A stretch of 64,000 bases of DNA from Desmodus rotundus (GCF_022682495.2 NC_071396.1:19279735-19343734), one strand, 5' to 3'; numbered from the stretch's first letter, positions 1-12,906 are shown. Numbers and translations: made by a program. The notes: a model not told the origin generated them from the letters alone.

Positions 1-840
1 AGTATACAGATGTATAGAAAGATAGGATTTGCATGCAACATTGTGCCAATTGAAGGTGTACAGCAAGTTCAAGGTGACTTGAGGAAGAGATTTGCTACGA
101 GGACCTTGCCCGTGCGATGACAGAGAAGTCGCACCATTGCCGTTGGCAGGCTGCAGGCCCAGGAGAGCTGTGTAGCTCCAGTCCAGCCTGGGAGCCTGAG
201 GACCCGGGGGCTGATGGCCAAGGGGAGAACGTGGACATCCCAGCTCAAGGACAGAGAGAGCGTTCGCCCTTCCTCAGCCGCTTGTTCTGTTCAGGCCCCT
301 GGCAGACAGTCGCCCTTTACTCAACATGCTGATTTGAATGCTAACCTCTTTCAGGAGCACCTCACTCGCAGACACACCCGAAGAATGTTCCATCAGCTGT
401 CTCTGGATCTCTTAGCCAGTCGGGTGGACACATGAAATTGACCATCACAAGACAAAAGGGAAAAGACTTGGAAGGAAATGAGAATGATTGTAATTGATTG
501 TGTTGACATCATGGGATTATAGCCACATTGATTTGTTTTCTTCCTGACTTTCTTTGTTACTTTTCAGCTTTAAACATCAAAATAGGTTTGTAAAGTATGC
601 TAAACATCTGCTGTTGTGATCACTGCAGTCTGGGGCGCCCTTCCGGGAACCCTAATCTCAGCCTCAGAGGACAGGGGTCAGTAGCGGGGACGTGACCCCC
701 AGCAACAGCAACCTCGGGCCATTCTTGGGGCAGAGTTGGCCTCTCTGTGGGGCCACATCTGCCCATGCACTGTCCACTCATTTTCCCCCAATAACCTGAA
801 AATCTGGCTTCATTTTTACCCTTCTCTGTCATATTTTTCC
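1..840. other. no gene or repeat recognised
   Basis: Several short open frames occur here but none has a recognisable domain, a plausible splice context or sustained length. No SINE, LINE or DNA-transposon signature was recognised. Treated as unique intergenic or intronic sequence. Confidence 0.5.
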
Positions 841-849
841 ACTTAGTCA

Positions 850-1350
850 TTCATTGATCAGACATTTATTAAGTAGCTCTCCATGAGCAGCAAGCCACGC
901 CCGGCCAGGGGCATCACAGAATGAGCACGGAGCCCTGGGTTTCCAGCTCTGGCTCACAAAGGAGGTAGCTGTTTAAACAAAAGAGGACAGAATGGGAACA
1001 AGAAGGACATTCAATAGGAGCTCAGGGAACCTGAGCTTTGAACACCTGAGGTACGTCTCAAAGAAAAGTTACATGGCAAACAAAGACACTCCACAGAGGA
1101 GGATTCACAGGAAGGGGCTCTGAGGACACCCCCTGGAGCCAAGGGTGCAGCAGGGAGGGGTCCTTGTAAAGGAGGTGTGGTCAGACTTTGAAGGCTCTGG
1201 TCTGCCCCGAAAAGGACTGTGGGCTTATCCTACAGACAGTGGGGTGTCTGGGTCTGAGAGGAGAGTGAGGATGTGGTCACACTGGCTTTTTAGCAAGAGA
1301 ATTCTCGTGGCCCTTGGAAGGCTGGGACTCTAGATCCAGGGCCAGAAGAT
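850..1350 (-). repeat. L2 LINE remnant, antisense to the plus strand
   Basis: On the plus strand this starts with a 'cattcattgatcagacat' stretch and runs into text such as 'gtgaggatgtggtcacactgg'. That layout resembles the 3' half of an L2 element read in antisense. It is very diverged and has no coding capacity. Family assignment is from memory of the consensus and is moderate at best. Confidence 0.35.
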
Positions 1351-1639
1351 CAGGAAAAAGGCCAGGGGTGGGGAATGAGGGCAGGGCAAGGAAAGTCTGA
1401 TCCAAGCACCCAGCTCTGGGTGTCAACAGGATGCTGCCTTACTGTGACTTGCAGACCAGCCGGGCGGCAGGGTGAAGGTGGGGAAGCCTATGGGTCCAGG
1501 GGTCTCCCCCAGTGTGAACACACCCCCACGCCAGGATACCCACTTATGTCCTCTACACCTCTCCGTTTCTGCTGCTGACACTGTCCTCGTAGGGTCCCCA
1601 GGCCGCCCTCCCACCTGTGGCTGGAATGCATCCTCCAAG

Positions 1640-1760
1640 GCTCACCTCCTCCGGGAAGCCCTCCCACCCAAGTTCCTGGAAGAGCCCTCTCCCTCCTCTG
1701 ATTCCCTGGCACTGACTCATGCCTCCAGCATCCTGGTTTCGCTCTGTTATTGACACGTTT
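1640..1760 (+). repeat. L2 LINE 3'-end fragment
   Basis: The sequence 'cacctcctccgggaagccct' followed by a C/T-rich stretch resembles the C-terminal codons and 3' region of L2, where a 'ctccaggaagccttcc' motif is typical. The fragment is short and diverged, with no intact frame. Confidence 0.35.
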
Positions 1761-2040
1761 TGAACACTTGTCCTGTCTCTTGAAGTGTAGTATCAGCCCT
1801 GTGCGGGAGAGCTGACGAGAATTAAAGCCTTTCTGCACCTCACAGAAGCTGGAGTCAATATTGGCCCATCTGTCAGAAGACTGGTCAGCAGCACCTGCCG
1901 CTCTGTTGTCCCATGTTGCTGGGTGTGGGCCTGGACGCAAACTCGCAGCCTGGGGCGAGTCCCTTAACCTCCCTGGATTTTCCCCGCTGTCACCAGTGAA
2001 GAGGCAAAGACTAATCCTTGGGTGCTGACTATGGGCCCCT

Positions 2041-3500
2041 TTCAAAGGCGGGCCTGTTTGTGCAAGAGATGAAAGTGAAGCCACTGTGAGCCAGGTCCTC
2101 ATCTTCCCTCCTCCTTCCTTTGCACCCACGGTAGACTCAGGAAGGGTGGGTGGGTCTGGGCTTCCAGGACGGCAGAGATGGCGGTTTGCTGTCTGCACCG
2201 GCTTCAGTGGGTCCAGGCTGGGGTGAAGCAGTTACTGCAAAATTTCCCGAGGAAACCAAAGCTAGGGCTTGGTTTCCACTTAGATTGAGCAACTTCCTTC
2301 TAGGGCACTCAGCCTCCTGAACCAAACTCAAGTCTCTTTGAACGCCGGTCGGGCGACGGCACCCCGGCTGGGATGGTGCATCGACATGAGTAGGTACACC
2401 TGCCCCCAGGAGGAAGCGGCCACACTTGCTCCCTTGGTGGGTGTTCACGTGACCTTGATAATCTGAAGAATCTGGACTCTTCAGGGACAAAGGATGGCTA
2501 AGGCCATACATACTGTTAGACTTAAACAAAAGAGTATCATATCAAGTCCCAGTGGACATTTCCCACCTCACTGACAGCCACCTAAAGACAATTTAAAGCC
2601 ACACAAAAGGAATCCCAGGTTTCCACACCCTGGAGCCTCCCTCTCACAGTCCTGGCTCCTCTGTGGGTGCCTGAGCCCCGGCCTGCCCACCCAGCTGCCC
2701 CCACACTCACCAGCAAGGAGCTCCCACCCTTAGCCTCCTTGGCTTTCAGGAGGAGGAGCGAGAAACAGTTCTAATTAGCGAAGTTGGTGGCCTCAAAAGG
2801 GCCCAGATCCCTGGGCTCACTGTCCTCTGGCCTGATCCTCGCCGTGTTTGCACCCGTGTTGGCCACAGATGTGCGAGCTGTTCTCCGTGTTTCCAGCTCT
2901 TTCCCTTTCTGTGGACACTGCCACCTTGATGTCCAGCCACTACTGTCGGTCATCACTTTGCCAAACTTGGGCTGGTCCTTCCCAGCAGGAGAGCTTCTCA
3001 GGGGAGCGGGAGGTTCACGTGGCCAGCAGGCGCTGTGCCACTGTGTGTGTGCGTGCCTGTGGGACTTCAGACGGAAGACCCCCGTGGGGTGATGGTGATG
3101 AGGGTGATGCAGGTGGAGAGAGGCCCAGTCCAGCCCCCTCGCTGAGGGGTTGAGTCAGCGCACACAGGACTCAAGCGCCCGGTCTGTTTTGCCCACAGGA
3201 TACTTGCCTGCGTTTGGGGCTCCAAGTAGCTGGTGGTTCTGGCGATGAATGTTGCTGCACGACCCAGGAGGGGCCTGGACGCTGGTGTCAGAAGAACTCC
3301 AGGCTGATCCAACGTGGTTGCCATTCTTCCCAAAGGAACTGCCCGTCCTGCGCCAGGCAGACTCTGCACACAACGACCCCTGTCCCAAACCTGCCTTCGC
3401 GGCTGCAGTCATTCATTTCTGGTTAATTGCTCTCGGCCACCCCACAGTGAGTGGAATTTAAAAGCGACCACCTTCTGGGCCTCTGGTTCCAGAAGGTTCT
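2041..3500. other. no gene or repeat recognised
   Basis: GC-moderate sequence with overlapping short open frames on both strands. None encodes a domain I recognise. The longest nearby frame, minus strand 1488-2198 (236 codons), crosses the L2 fragment and shows no protein-like signature. Confidence 0.45.
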
Positions 3501-3509
3501 GCCTGAGAA

Positions 3510-3715
3510 TATGTTTATTATGCCCCAAGCACTGTTGGGAGCCCTTAGCACGATCTTCCTCATTTAATCCCAGAACAATGTTACGAGGTAGGTGCCCTTA
3601 TCGCCGTCATTTGTGGAAAACACTTAGGCAACCGAGGTGAGTGGCTTGTCCACGGTCACGTGGACAGTAATGAGGGGAATGTGGTTCTTGAGCCCACGTT
3701 CCAGCCTAAATCCCA
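3510..3715 (-). repeat. MIR SINE, reverse orientation
   Basis: Plus-strand text 'cctcatttaatcccagaaca', then 'gttacgaggtaggtgccctt', 'cttaggcaaccgaggtgag' and 'cttgtccacggtcacgtgg' follows the reverse complement of the MIR core: Pol III-derived head, conserved core and L2-like tail. Ancient therian repeat, diverged, no coding role. Confidence 0.6.
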
Positions 3716-3744
3716 GCCCCGCAACAGGCCAGCCCTGACACCGG

Positions 3745-3885
3745 GGTGAGGGAGGACACGTCACCTCCCTGGGCACGAGTTCCTTGCCCTGTACAGAGGG
3801 GATGGCGGTAGCGACTTGAAGCTGGTACCGAGGCTGAGATGATTAAATGACTTCGTAGGTCTACAGAGCCTGTCACACCACGAGC
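3745..3885 (+). repeat. diverged MIR SINE fragment
   Basis: The order 'cacctccctgggcacgag', 'ccctgtacagaggggatgg', 'gagatgattaaatgac' matches the forward MIR middle section (cctcagtttcc / aaaatgggga / aggattaaatga). Strongly diverged, so the call is tentative. Confidence 0.35.
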
Positions 3886-3954
3886 GCCACCTGTGCTGAT
3901 GGCTGCCGTCCTCACACAGCTCCGGCCTCTGGCGCCGGGGCTGAAACCCTGACT

Positions 3955-4625
3955 TAACACAAGAAATTGTTAAACTTGTCATGTTGAAAAGCCTCAACCT
4001 TACAGAGAAGTTGCAAGAAAAGTACAGTAAATTCTATACATCCTTCAGCTCCACTGATTGTTAATATTTTGCCTTTTTTTCCTCTCTCTCGGTACTTGCT
4101 GTCATTATTGGTACTTTGCTAAAGCATTTGAGAGTTAGGTTGCAGTGTTTCGCCCTTAGCCTCTAATAACATTCTCCTGCGTAACCGCAGCGCAGTGGTC
4201 ACACGCAGGAAATCTAGCGTGAATACGACACATGATCTAATCCACAATCCACGTTCCGTTTCACCGACTGGCCCCATCACGTCCTTCCGTTGGAGAAATT
4301 GCTTCTCCCTGCCCTGGAGCCCCACCCAGGGTCACACGCTGCTGCGGCTGCCTGTCACGTTCTCTCCTTTCCTCGGGGATAGTCCCCAGCTGTGGCTTTC
4401 GTGCGGGTCCCGCAGAGTTTGTAGAACGCCCCTCATTTGGGCCTGTCTGATTTGTTCCTCGTGATTGGTTCAGATCATGCACTTCGGGCAGGAATGTTGC
4501 GTAAGTGCTGTCTTCTCAGTGAGTCATGCAGGAGGCACATGGCGTTGGGGCTAATCTGGGGGGAGCTACTATGGGACTATAATATCCGGTCCCTCTCACA
4601 CTTGCCCCAGCGGTTTCTAAACCGA
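3955..4625 (-). repeat. old L1M-type LINE 3' region, antisense
   Basis: Plus-strand marks include 'cagagaagttgcaagaaaag', 'cattgttaatattttgcc'-like text, 'catttgagagttaggttgca', 'tgggcctgtctgatttgttcc' and 'gtcatgcaggaggcacatgg'. These occur in this order in the reverse complement of the 3' region of ancient mammalian L1 (L1ME/L1M type). Heavily mutated and non-coding. Confidence 0.6.
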
Positions 4626-4972
4626 CCGGAAGGCCACACTGTGTGACACAGGTGCCCAGGCTTCAGCTGGCCGCCGCACCCTCCCTCACAGGTTCCTCCT
4701 GTGTTGCCCTCCCCTGCTCTGAGGACAGAGCACGTTCCTCCCACCCCTGCCCCTCCCCCGCCTGTCACAGAGGTTTGCAGAGTGCTTGTCGAGTTGAAGT
4801 AAATAACAAATACACGATCTGAGGTCCTGGAGATCTCTCAGGAGTAAGCGCCTCCATAGTAGCTCCTTTCAGAGAGATTTCCTTGTGTTCTCTGGGGCCC
4901 CAGAACAACCCTTCTCATTCTTCTGCCTGGGTGGCATTCAGACTGAGAAAACTTTCGGTAGAATATATGTTT

Positions 4973-5056
4973 AAAAAAAAAGAAGAAGGAAGGGAGAGAG
5001 AGACAGGAAGAGACAGAAGGAGAGAGGGAGAAGGAAGAAAAGAGAGGAGGGAGGAA
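4973..5056. repeat. purine-rich GA/GGAA simple repeat
   Basis: About 84 bases are almost entirely A and G on the plus strand, made of interrupted GA, GGA and GGAA units after an A run. Such homopurine tracts can form triplex DNA and are common polymorphic repeats. No gene overlaps it convincingly. Confidence 0.8.
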
Positions 5057-5180
5057 AATATAAATATAACTAGTGATATACTAATATGATTATTAATATT
5101 ATAAAATGACTATACCTTCCTTTTTCTGGAACTTTGATTGGAATCACATAAGCGACTGGGTCAGAGCACCAGGAAGAGGG

Positions 5181-5220
5181 CTGTGTGTGCACATGTGTGT
5201 GTGTGCGTGTGCACGTGTGT
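5181..5220. repeat. imperfect (GT)n microsatellite
   Basis: Alternating purine-pyrimidine GT run with GC and CA interruptions ('gtgtgtgcgtgtgcacgtgt'). Potential Z-DNA former and length-polymorphic site. Confidence 0.85.
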
Positions 5221-6950
5221 CATCTCGCTGCAGTGGTGGCTGAGTTCCCAGGAGGAAAGTCAGTGGGCCTGTGTGTGTGCTCGCCGTCGGCAGCATGGCC
5301 TCGGCAGGAATTACGCACTGCTGTGAATTCTGTGCGAATCGGCCAGCCCCAGGTGGCAGCGAGGCAATAATTACAGGACAGTCACAGTCCCACTGGGGCA
5401 CAGGGTGGAGCCACTCTTTGTGGCTGAGACTGCGGAAGGCAAAGTGGCCTCTCCTTTTTGTGTGGGGACCAGAGGGGAGGAGGGTCCCCCTGGGGGAGGG
5501 ACACACAGCTGGGAGACCCAGCCTGCCACGTTTCCACCCTCAGAGGCACAAGTAAAAAGTGCAATACTCGGGGTTGACCCCTCAGAGGACGGCAGAAGAT
5601 GCCACAATGTGAATGCCGTGGGCAGGCGTGGCTCCTGGTTCACCTCCCAGAAGCTGGCACAGGCCTGGCCCAAAGCGGCTGTCTACAAGCGTTTGCAAAA
5701 CAGAATCAGAGACGGAGGGAATCTGATTACAGCTTAAAAGAAAAACTAGCTCTCACATGTACGCAGCCGGCTAGAACCAGTACCAGGTCTTCTGCCATGA
5801 GAGCATCGTGTTGACATCTTGTTGGCTTCTGATGTCTCTTTTCCCTTTAGAAATGCAGGCTGCAGGGTCTCCCGGATGTCATTCAGGGGCACATTCCTGC
5901 CAGCTTAGCACTACGTCCCTGTCTGCACCTGTGCAGTGCCTGGGCACCTGCAAAATGCTCTGGGATTCTTTCTCTGCCTCACTCAAAGTGAGGTCACTCG
6001 TCACCTCCAGTGTCCCCGCAGGCTCCAGGTGGGAGCGCCCAGGAGTGGGGAGGTGCACTGTACAGGGAGGACAGAGGGGTCACGTCTTCCCTTAACCTGC
6101 TGAGTCAGACCCCCTGAGGCTTAAAGAAACACGAAACCGAGGTTCCTTCTGCGTCTGGCGTTTGGCATCAGGTCTTCCTAGTAGCGGGCTTGCGGCAGTC
6201 CACTTTAAGCAGACACGAGTCGAGTGGCTAGGGCCCAGGGTGCTGGACTGGTCTTTGTGGCAAACTTCTCAGACCGAGTTTCACGCTGACTTCCTTGCGC
6301 TCTTTGCTGCGAACACCTCTGTTGGGAATGAGTCCTCCTCCTGGCAGCTGGACTCGCACGTTACTGCAACTATCTGAGTGAGTACATGGGGGTAGTTCCT
6401 CGAGATCCCTGCACCCCGCCCTTTTGCCAGTTTACAGCCAAAGAGCATCTCCCTGGATAAATGAAATCCATCAGGGGCAGTCTGTCCTTTTTGTCCTCGT
6501 CCGAGCCCTGGTAACTGAATGGGTCGTCTGTCTCGCCTTCAGCAGGTCCGTCTCAGTTCTGAAAAGAACGGGCTGGAAAGCCAGCGTTCAGCTTGGATCC
6601 AGAAGGTCAGCCTCGCTCACGGAGGACAGGGATCCATTCTATTCCCAGTCGATTTCTCTTAGAGGAGGGGACAAAGGGAGCCGCCCTCACTGCTCTGTGT
6701 CAGAGGGGACACTGAGAATTGAAAAGTGTCCTGGTTTCTTGATTCGTGAAGGCTGCTTTCTGGTCGCCTTGTCCAGGCCCCGGATCCTTGAAGGAAGATC
6801 AGCCAAGGAGCCGAGGAGCACCTGGAGACTTGAAGCCAGGTGTGGTTGCCTTGAAATGCTGCTGCTGTCAGCGTCTCCTTGGTGAAATCCGGGCCTCTCT
6901 GTCTTGTTGGCAGCAGAGCCCGTGTAGCTGTGCAGGTAAGGCCCTGGCTC
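5221..6950. other. no gene or repeat recognised
   Basis: Mixed-composition sequence. Open frames up to 153 codons (plus strand 6424-6885) lack recognisable domains, and nothing around them looks like an exon boundary set. No interspersed repeat was identified by eye. Confidence 0.45.
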
Positions 6951-6964
6951 CCTGCCAAGGCCCT

Positions 6965-7160
6965 GAGTTCAAATTCTGCGCAATGTTTTCCATTAGAACA
7001 ACTTTGAGAAAATTATTTAATACACCTTGGCCTCAATGACCTCTGTTGTAAAATAAGAATAATATCTCTTCCTACTTATGGAGTTCTCAGGATTAAATGA
7101 CCTAATTTATGTAAAGCTTGAAAAATAATGCCAGGGACAATGGCACTCACTCAGAAGAAG
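6965..7160 (+). repeat. MIR SINE
   Basis: Forward MIR order is visible: 'ttgagaaaattatttaatac', 'ttggcctcaatgacctctg', 'tgtaaaataagaataatat', 'ggagttctcaggattaaatg' and a 3' 'gccagggacaatggcactca'. Diverged, non-coding. Confidence 0.6.
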
Positions 7161-8537
7161 AAAAATAAAGGAGCTAATATTACTTATGAAATGGAGCTGG
7201 CAATGCCTACTAGATAGGAGAGCTTCGGGGAAGAGTAGGAGAGCCAACTCCTAGCTGCCCAGCACCTGCTGGTCCTTAGCAGTCTCCCACCCCTCCCCCA
7301 CCAGTGCCCGTGTACCTGCCCCGTAACTTATCATGAAGAAACACAGATGCTTTGGAAGGGGGAGAAAGCAGGATGCAGATAAAGTGGGGGAGGGTGTGTG
7401 AGAGCACAGGGGATGGGGTAGGGGTCCTTACCCACAGCAGCCTTGGTCCCGGGGGTCCCGCCCCCTCTGTCCTAAGTGAGCCCCTGTCAGTAGGGTGGCT
7501 TTATAAAGAAGGTGGCCCCCGGCCTGGATGGAGGCTCTGGGTGGCCCACCTTCATCTGGAAGTACCGTCCGTTCTCCAGAGCACGCTTCTTAAGGGGCCA
7601 CAGAGAAACTTCTGGCTTTGTGTCTGCCCCCACTGAAAGCAAAAGTCAACACTTGACAAACATGTAAACAACCTGAGTTTATCGAGTTCGGAGTCAAAGA
7701 GAGCAATTAAAACAGCTAGACTGGTTTTCAGGAGAAAAAAACGCAATTGTGTTTAATCCATCTTACTATTTTTTCTTTCTTGTATTTTGTTGTCATTTAA
7801 AACATGCCATCATTATACACACCACCACTTTGTAGGTTTTGCTATTCAAGGCTTCTCCAAAAGGCTAATTATTGTCTCTTCAAATAGCTATCACTTCAGC
7901 CCCTGTTCCTTGAGGAAAAGCAGTGCTGTCGTGGGCTGCAGCCACGAGGACCACACCCGATGAGGTCCCGCTGCCCCGAGGGAGTCAAACCAGCACGTGG
8001 ACGGTGCCCCCTCCTCATTCTACACACACAGACACCTCTGACATGGTGTTAACGTAAAATCGTAAAGGGCTCGTGCAGACCCCAAATCTGTTTTACGTGG
8101 GCCACTGCCGCTTGTGTAAGGAGCCTCCGTTCTGTACAAGGAGAGCCTAGCAGGCTGCTGTCATACTGTTTGAAAGTGACACTTGGTTTCAGCTCTTTGC
8201 CTCAGTGTCTGACTTCTACAGACCAGGCCTCAAACAGACAGTGAGGACCTTGGGTCCTCCCTCGGAGCCAGGATCGGGGGGAGCAAATATAAGGCTGAGT
8301 CTTCGCTGTCAGCACAGGGCTTCGAGGCAGCCTGGCACTGAGGACTCATGTGGGTGGGTTCTCACCGACAGAGGCTTTAATTTAAACGTGTCAGGGTCAC
8401 CCACCTAGCCTGGCAGTTCCTGTTTCTTTGCTTGAGGAAGCGACGTGCTTCATCCACCACGCTATCTGGCAAGTGGAAGATTTAATCCCCCACAGTCAGA
8501 CTTGGGAGAATCGGTTTTCCCCCAAACTCTCATCAGT
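7161..8537. other. no gene or repeat recognised
   Basis: Unique-looking sequence. Short open frames only, with no domain, splice pattern or repeat family recognised. Confidence 0.45.
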
Positions 8538-8700
8538 GCTTTATTATTATAATATATATGGGTGTGTGAGTCTACATTATATGTGCATATTTATATATGC
8601 ATTATACAAATACTTGCATACACACCTACACATATACATACACAGACATACAGACCTCCATACACATACATACATTCTATTCATGCATGTACAGATACAT
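8538..8700. repeat. AT/CA-rich compound microsatellite
   Basis: A TA-rich stretch ('ataatatatatgg') passes into degenerate 'cata/caca' tetranucleotides such as 'catacacacctacacatata' and 'catacagacctccatacac'. The pattern fits an old compound dinucleotide/tetranucleotide array. The 123-codon frame 8428-8799 through it is an artefact of the repeat (Tyr/His/Thr-rich). Confidence 0.75.
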
Positions 8701-8759
8701 GGACAGCTAAAAGACCGATGTGCAGCCTCTGAACCACATCTACTAACCTTAACACTTCA

Positions 8760-10840
8760 GATCATCTTTTTATTTTCCCTCCAGGACGAGAAGGGATAAA
8801 TTGTTTGCTCGGATTCTTGGCTTTAACTGGAGAATGCATTTCCCCATGATCTGTTCTCAGCAGGCATGTTACTGCGTCAGAAGGAGAATCCAGTCTCCAG
8901 GTGTCTCTCTTTTCACCTGTCAGCACTGCTGCACGTGCCAGAAGGAAAACAGACCCTGAAAAGAGGCAAGAGGCCTGTGATCTCTGGCCCCAAGAATGCA
9001 CTGGAAACCTTAGAACGGAAATGAACGCGGTGCACCGCGCCCGGCCTGTGGGAACGTACTTGCTGACCCATTGAAATGGCAGCGGAACTGGCGCCTTTGA
9101 CGGGGCGGGCTGCAGAATCCGATACAGCAAGTCCCTGTAATTGGGTTGTTAGACATGGGCCTTGAGGGACCTTTGCTTTGTCTTTTTGGCTGACTTGTTT
9201 GGACTGTGTTACACCAGCTACAAAATCTCAGGGTGTTTTTAGCTGATAAAACGAAAGGCTCTTAGCACTGGCGTGGTTTCCCCGGGCATCCTCGGGGCTG
9301 TTTTGCCTCTACTCACCCAGAGATTCCGCTCTAACACAAACGGCACTGGCTTCCACACAAGCCAGCTCACAGGGTCTCCTGCACAGGGCCAGCACCCGGA
9401 AGGGCCCCACACTGGGGTCAGTGTTCTGCTCTTGTTGTCTTGAATTCTCAATTTCTGAGCAAGGAGGGCTGCATTTTCATTTCACACTGGGTCTCACAGG
9501 TTACACTGTAGCCAGTTCTGCCCGCAGGTTGGAGCCATTCCTTACCCACGGCCTCATGCAGGACATTTGTGCAAATGTCCAGCCACTATCTAGGACCCTC
9601 TCTCTCGGACACTGCCCTGGCCCTTTCCTCCTGCCCGCTGGACCCTAATTGTTATCCAGCCCTCGGCTTCCCCACCTGGTTCCCTACTGCTGTGACGTGA
9701 CCTACCTTGACCCTTCAGACCTGACATCTGAACCTGGCTTCCCTAGGTTGACACTTCAAAGTTAAATGCTCTGTGGTCACAGGCTATATTTACTGCTTGG
9801 GTTTTCCCAGGGGTGACTGACAACTTAGGGTGAATTCACTGCCCAGCCCGGCTGTAATCCTCAGACTCCTAACCTAGACAAGCTCCAGCCCCACAGGCTC
9901 AGTTAGCTGATTCTATTCATAGAGAGCTGTTCTGGAATTTGATTAAACATTCTTTATATTGATCCAAAACTCTGCTTCCATAACTCCTACACATAACCTG
10001 GTAAATGTGATAGGTTGCTAGTTATTGAGTGACCAAGTAAATTAATGCAAAAATGTACTTACTGAAATTAAGCATGTCTGTTGCAGTCGACAATACTGAA
10101 CCCTGCCTCCCCCGCCCCCCATCTCCATCATGAAAACATCAGCGTGGTTCTCCCAGTCACCACTCCCATGCCACCCCCACCTGCACCCAGCCTCCTGCTC
10201 ACCTGTCTCCCAGTTCTCCCTGGCTCCTGTTCCTATGGGCTTGCTCATGGCTGTTTATCCAGACTCTTCTCTGACCCAACGCTCCCGTGTAGTCACCGGG
10301 CCCGGTATGGCATTTCACAGTGACAGCAGTCTCCCTCAAATCTTCCTTTCCTGGGTGCTGATTTCACACCCCTCTCACCGCCCCACGCTCTGAATCTTTC
10401 CCGGCTCTGGCTCCCCAGTGTGTACTTCGACGGTGCCCTGGGTGTCATCCTGCAGCTACACCCCCGCCCAGGGCCCAGGCAGAGCTGCAGCCACCCCCCA
10501 AACCCCCTCATGTCCACGTCATCTCTCATGATCTCTCTAGACCTGCTCACGGTAAAGCTGACTTCTTCATAGTCCTGTTGGGGGCATGTGCACGCGCAAC
10601 GTCATTTCACTCGAACCCGGAGTGTCCGTTTCACTATGGGGAGCTGGCCGCCAGCACCACCACACCCCTGGCAATTGCATCTGAGTCAACTTCCTCACAG
10701 CACTCTGGGGGTCAGAGGACAGCACCTAGCTGCCTCCCAGTATCTGAATCCAAGCCCCGGGTCCGCTCCGTTTACGCACCAGGTTCATTCTCCTGGTGGT
10801 TCCCACCAGCATCACTTGGACAACATTCCCTTCATGTACA
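8760..10840. other. no gene or repeat recognised
   Basis: No supported gene. Pyrimidine-rich sections occur at about 10080-10500. Several 60-120 codon frames overlap in all phases, as expected for non-coding DNA. Confidence 0.45.
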
Positions 10841-10961
10841 TTCGTGGTAACCCCTCAGACCACTGAGCCAGAGGTTCTGAGAGAGAACCCAGGAATCTGG
10901 GTATTTCAAGGGAAGCAAACCAGCTTCTCCCAGACGTAAATCTCACAGATGGGCCATAGAT

Positions 10962-11095
10962 GGGCCACCACCCCACATTATTAGGGCAGGCAGGTACTAT
11001 TATCCCGATTTTATAGCTGGAGGAAGTGAGGGACTGGGAGACTGTGATTGTCCAAGAGCTGGAATGGAGCCAGGACTCTGAGCTGCTACCCAGGG
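10962..11095 (-). repeat. MIR SINE fragment, reverse orientation
   Basis: Plus-strand 'caggtactattatcccgatt' followed by 'atagctggaggaagtgagg', 'gactgtgattgtccaagagc' and 'ggaatggagccaggactct' is the reverse-complement MIR arrangement. Confidence 0.5.
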
Positions 11096-11114
11096 GCTTC
11101 TCCACACCCACGGC

Positions 11115-11180
11115 ACCACTCGCCTGTGTGTGCATGCACACACGTGCATTCATACATGTGCACACACATGTGTATGGGTG
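11115..11180. repeat. alternating TG/CA tract
   Basis: Mixed 'tgtgtgcatgcacacacgtg' and 'catgtgcacacacatgtg' segments give short palindromes of alternating purine and pyrimidine. Possible Z-DNA or cruciform former; an old degenerate dinucleotide repeat. Confidence 0.75.
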
Positions 11181-12890
11181 TGGTGAGGCGTGTGCTCGCC
11201 ACACTAGGTTCCAGACCACACCTCTCGAACTGGGTTGAGCCTAAAGGCCACACCCAGATGCCATCAGCCTGAAGCCACTTACAACCCTGTGCCCCCCACA
11301 CTCCCTGTCATGTGCTGCCAGGGGCTTCACACAGCGCTGTCATGGAGCTGTCAGGCAGTCACCTGGTCACACGTCAGCCCTGCACTACACTCTGGGCTCC
11401 TTGAAACGGCACGGGCTGCGGAATGCATACTTTGATGAGATGTGGACAGGCCCAGGTCTGACTGTCGGGTGGCCAGTGCATTCCTTTTCTTGGCGACCAC
11501 CCACAGCACCATGGGCTGGGCAGCTCAGCACAGAACGGTGTGACAGGGCAGGGAGGAAGGATGGGGAGAGGAGGGAAGCGAGAGCGTGATGCCTGGTGTG
11601 GATGTTCTCAGTTTGAAGACAATGTGGCCATTGAGTTGCCGCGGCAGCACAGAGCATTACTATGGTCACAGGGACCACGGTCTCCTCCGCAGGGTCGTAG
11701 CCCATCACTTCCCTCCAGCAGGAGCAGTCTCAGATGCCACAAGTCCCAGGAAGTGGCGGCCCAAAGTCTCGGGGGGACTGGCCAAGGCCCCTCCGGTGTC
11801 CTCTCAGTCAGGGGGACTCTGCTCTGAACCTGGGCCACTCAAGGTTCCTCGGCCCTTGGTCAGGTCCTCGGGGCTCAGAGGGCGGGGGGCACCCAGGGGA
11901 GCGGGCACCCTTCTTGGCTGCAGAGTCACTAGCCCACATGGCGGGGCCCCTTCTTATCAGCTCCTGGCTGTGAATGATATTTTTCTGAGCGCTTGGTAGG
12001 GTAAAGACTGGGGTTCAGGCTGGACAACAGAGGAGACAAGCTGGCTGTCTAGAGAAGCATCTGGAAGGTTTCAGCCCAAGTCCTCTGCTGCTGGGCTTCA
12101 CAGCCCTCGTGTGCTGTCCATTTCACACAGGTCTGGATGAGGGTCTCAGGCCGAGTCACTAAACCAGGTCAGGATGGGAATGGCGTCCAGCAGAACTCAC
12201 CAACTCACCGAGCAGACCCTCGTGGCTGCCTGCCTGGCCTTCCGCCCCTGGGACCGGCCTGCTGGGGGCGGCATCCGCTGCTGCGCTTTGACCACCACCG
12301 ACATCACCCTTCAGCAGGCTGCTCCCCACTGATCATGGGCGCTCAGCACTAACCGTGACCGTTCCTGGACTCAGGATCCAGATCAACATTTGCCGCAGCC
12401 TCTCAGCTCGAAGTTATTTGAAAAGGGACCATTGTGACTCACGCACCAGCCTTCCCACAGTCAGAGCAAGGGGCTTGCCAGGCTGAGCAGAGTGCAGAGG
12501 CCCCTCAGGGCCCCGGGGGGCAGAAGCTTCCCCAGGGGCACACCTGGGACCCTGCTGTCGCCATGACAGCAGGGCAGCTCCCTCCAAGTTCAAGCATGAA
12601 TGCTCGGTGGGTGACCTTAGCTTCATAGCCACTGTGGATCCTGCTGGAGTCTCCTCCCTCAGTGGGAGAGAAGGCATGCTCCTTGCTGGGACGGTATCTA
12701 TAGGGTCCCCACTGCAAAACTCACAGTTCCCTTACATTCTTTTATTAAGATTTTCTTCTTATTGGAGTATTTTGATCAATGACTTCATTGTTCTTCAGCT
12801 TAAGACTTTCAGTAGAGCAGTCTTTTAATCAAATAATTAAAATTAAATAAAAATGTTCATTTTTATTTAAACATCTCAATTTCATTTAAC
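11181..12890. other. no gene or repeat recognised
   Basis: GC-rich to moderate unique-looking DNA. The 137-codon frame at 11586-11999 is overlapped by open frames in other phases and has no domain. AT-rich from about 12740 up to the SINE. Confidence 0.45.
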
Positions 12891-12906
12891 ATTAAATGAA
12901 AATTGA

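Noticed and set aside
1488..2198. 236-codon minus-strand open frame
   Set aside because: Longest frame in the window, but it crosses an L2 fragment, has no recognisable domain, is Gly/Pro/Ser-rich and has overlapping frames. Treated as chance.
8428..8799. 123-codon frame with Tyr/His/Thr repeats
   Set aside because: Translation of the TA/CA microsatellite.
10845..10925. Possible MER5/Charlie hAT fragment ('gaggttctgagagagaaccc')
   Set aside because: Short and only loosely similar; could not be separated from chance.
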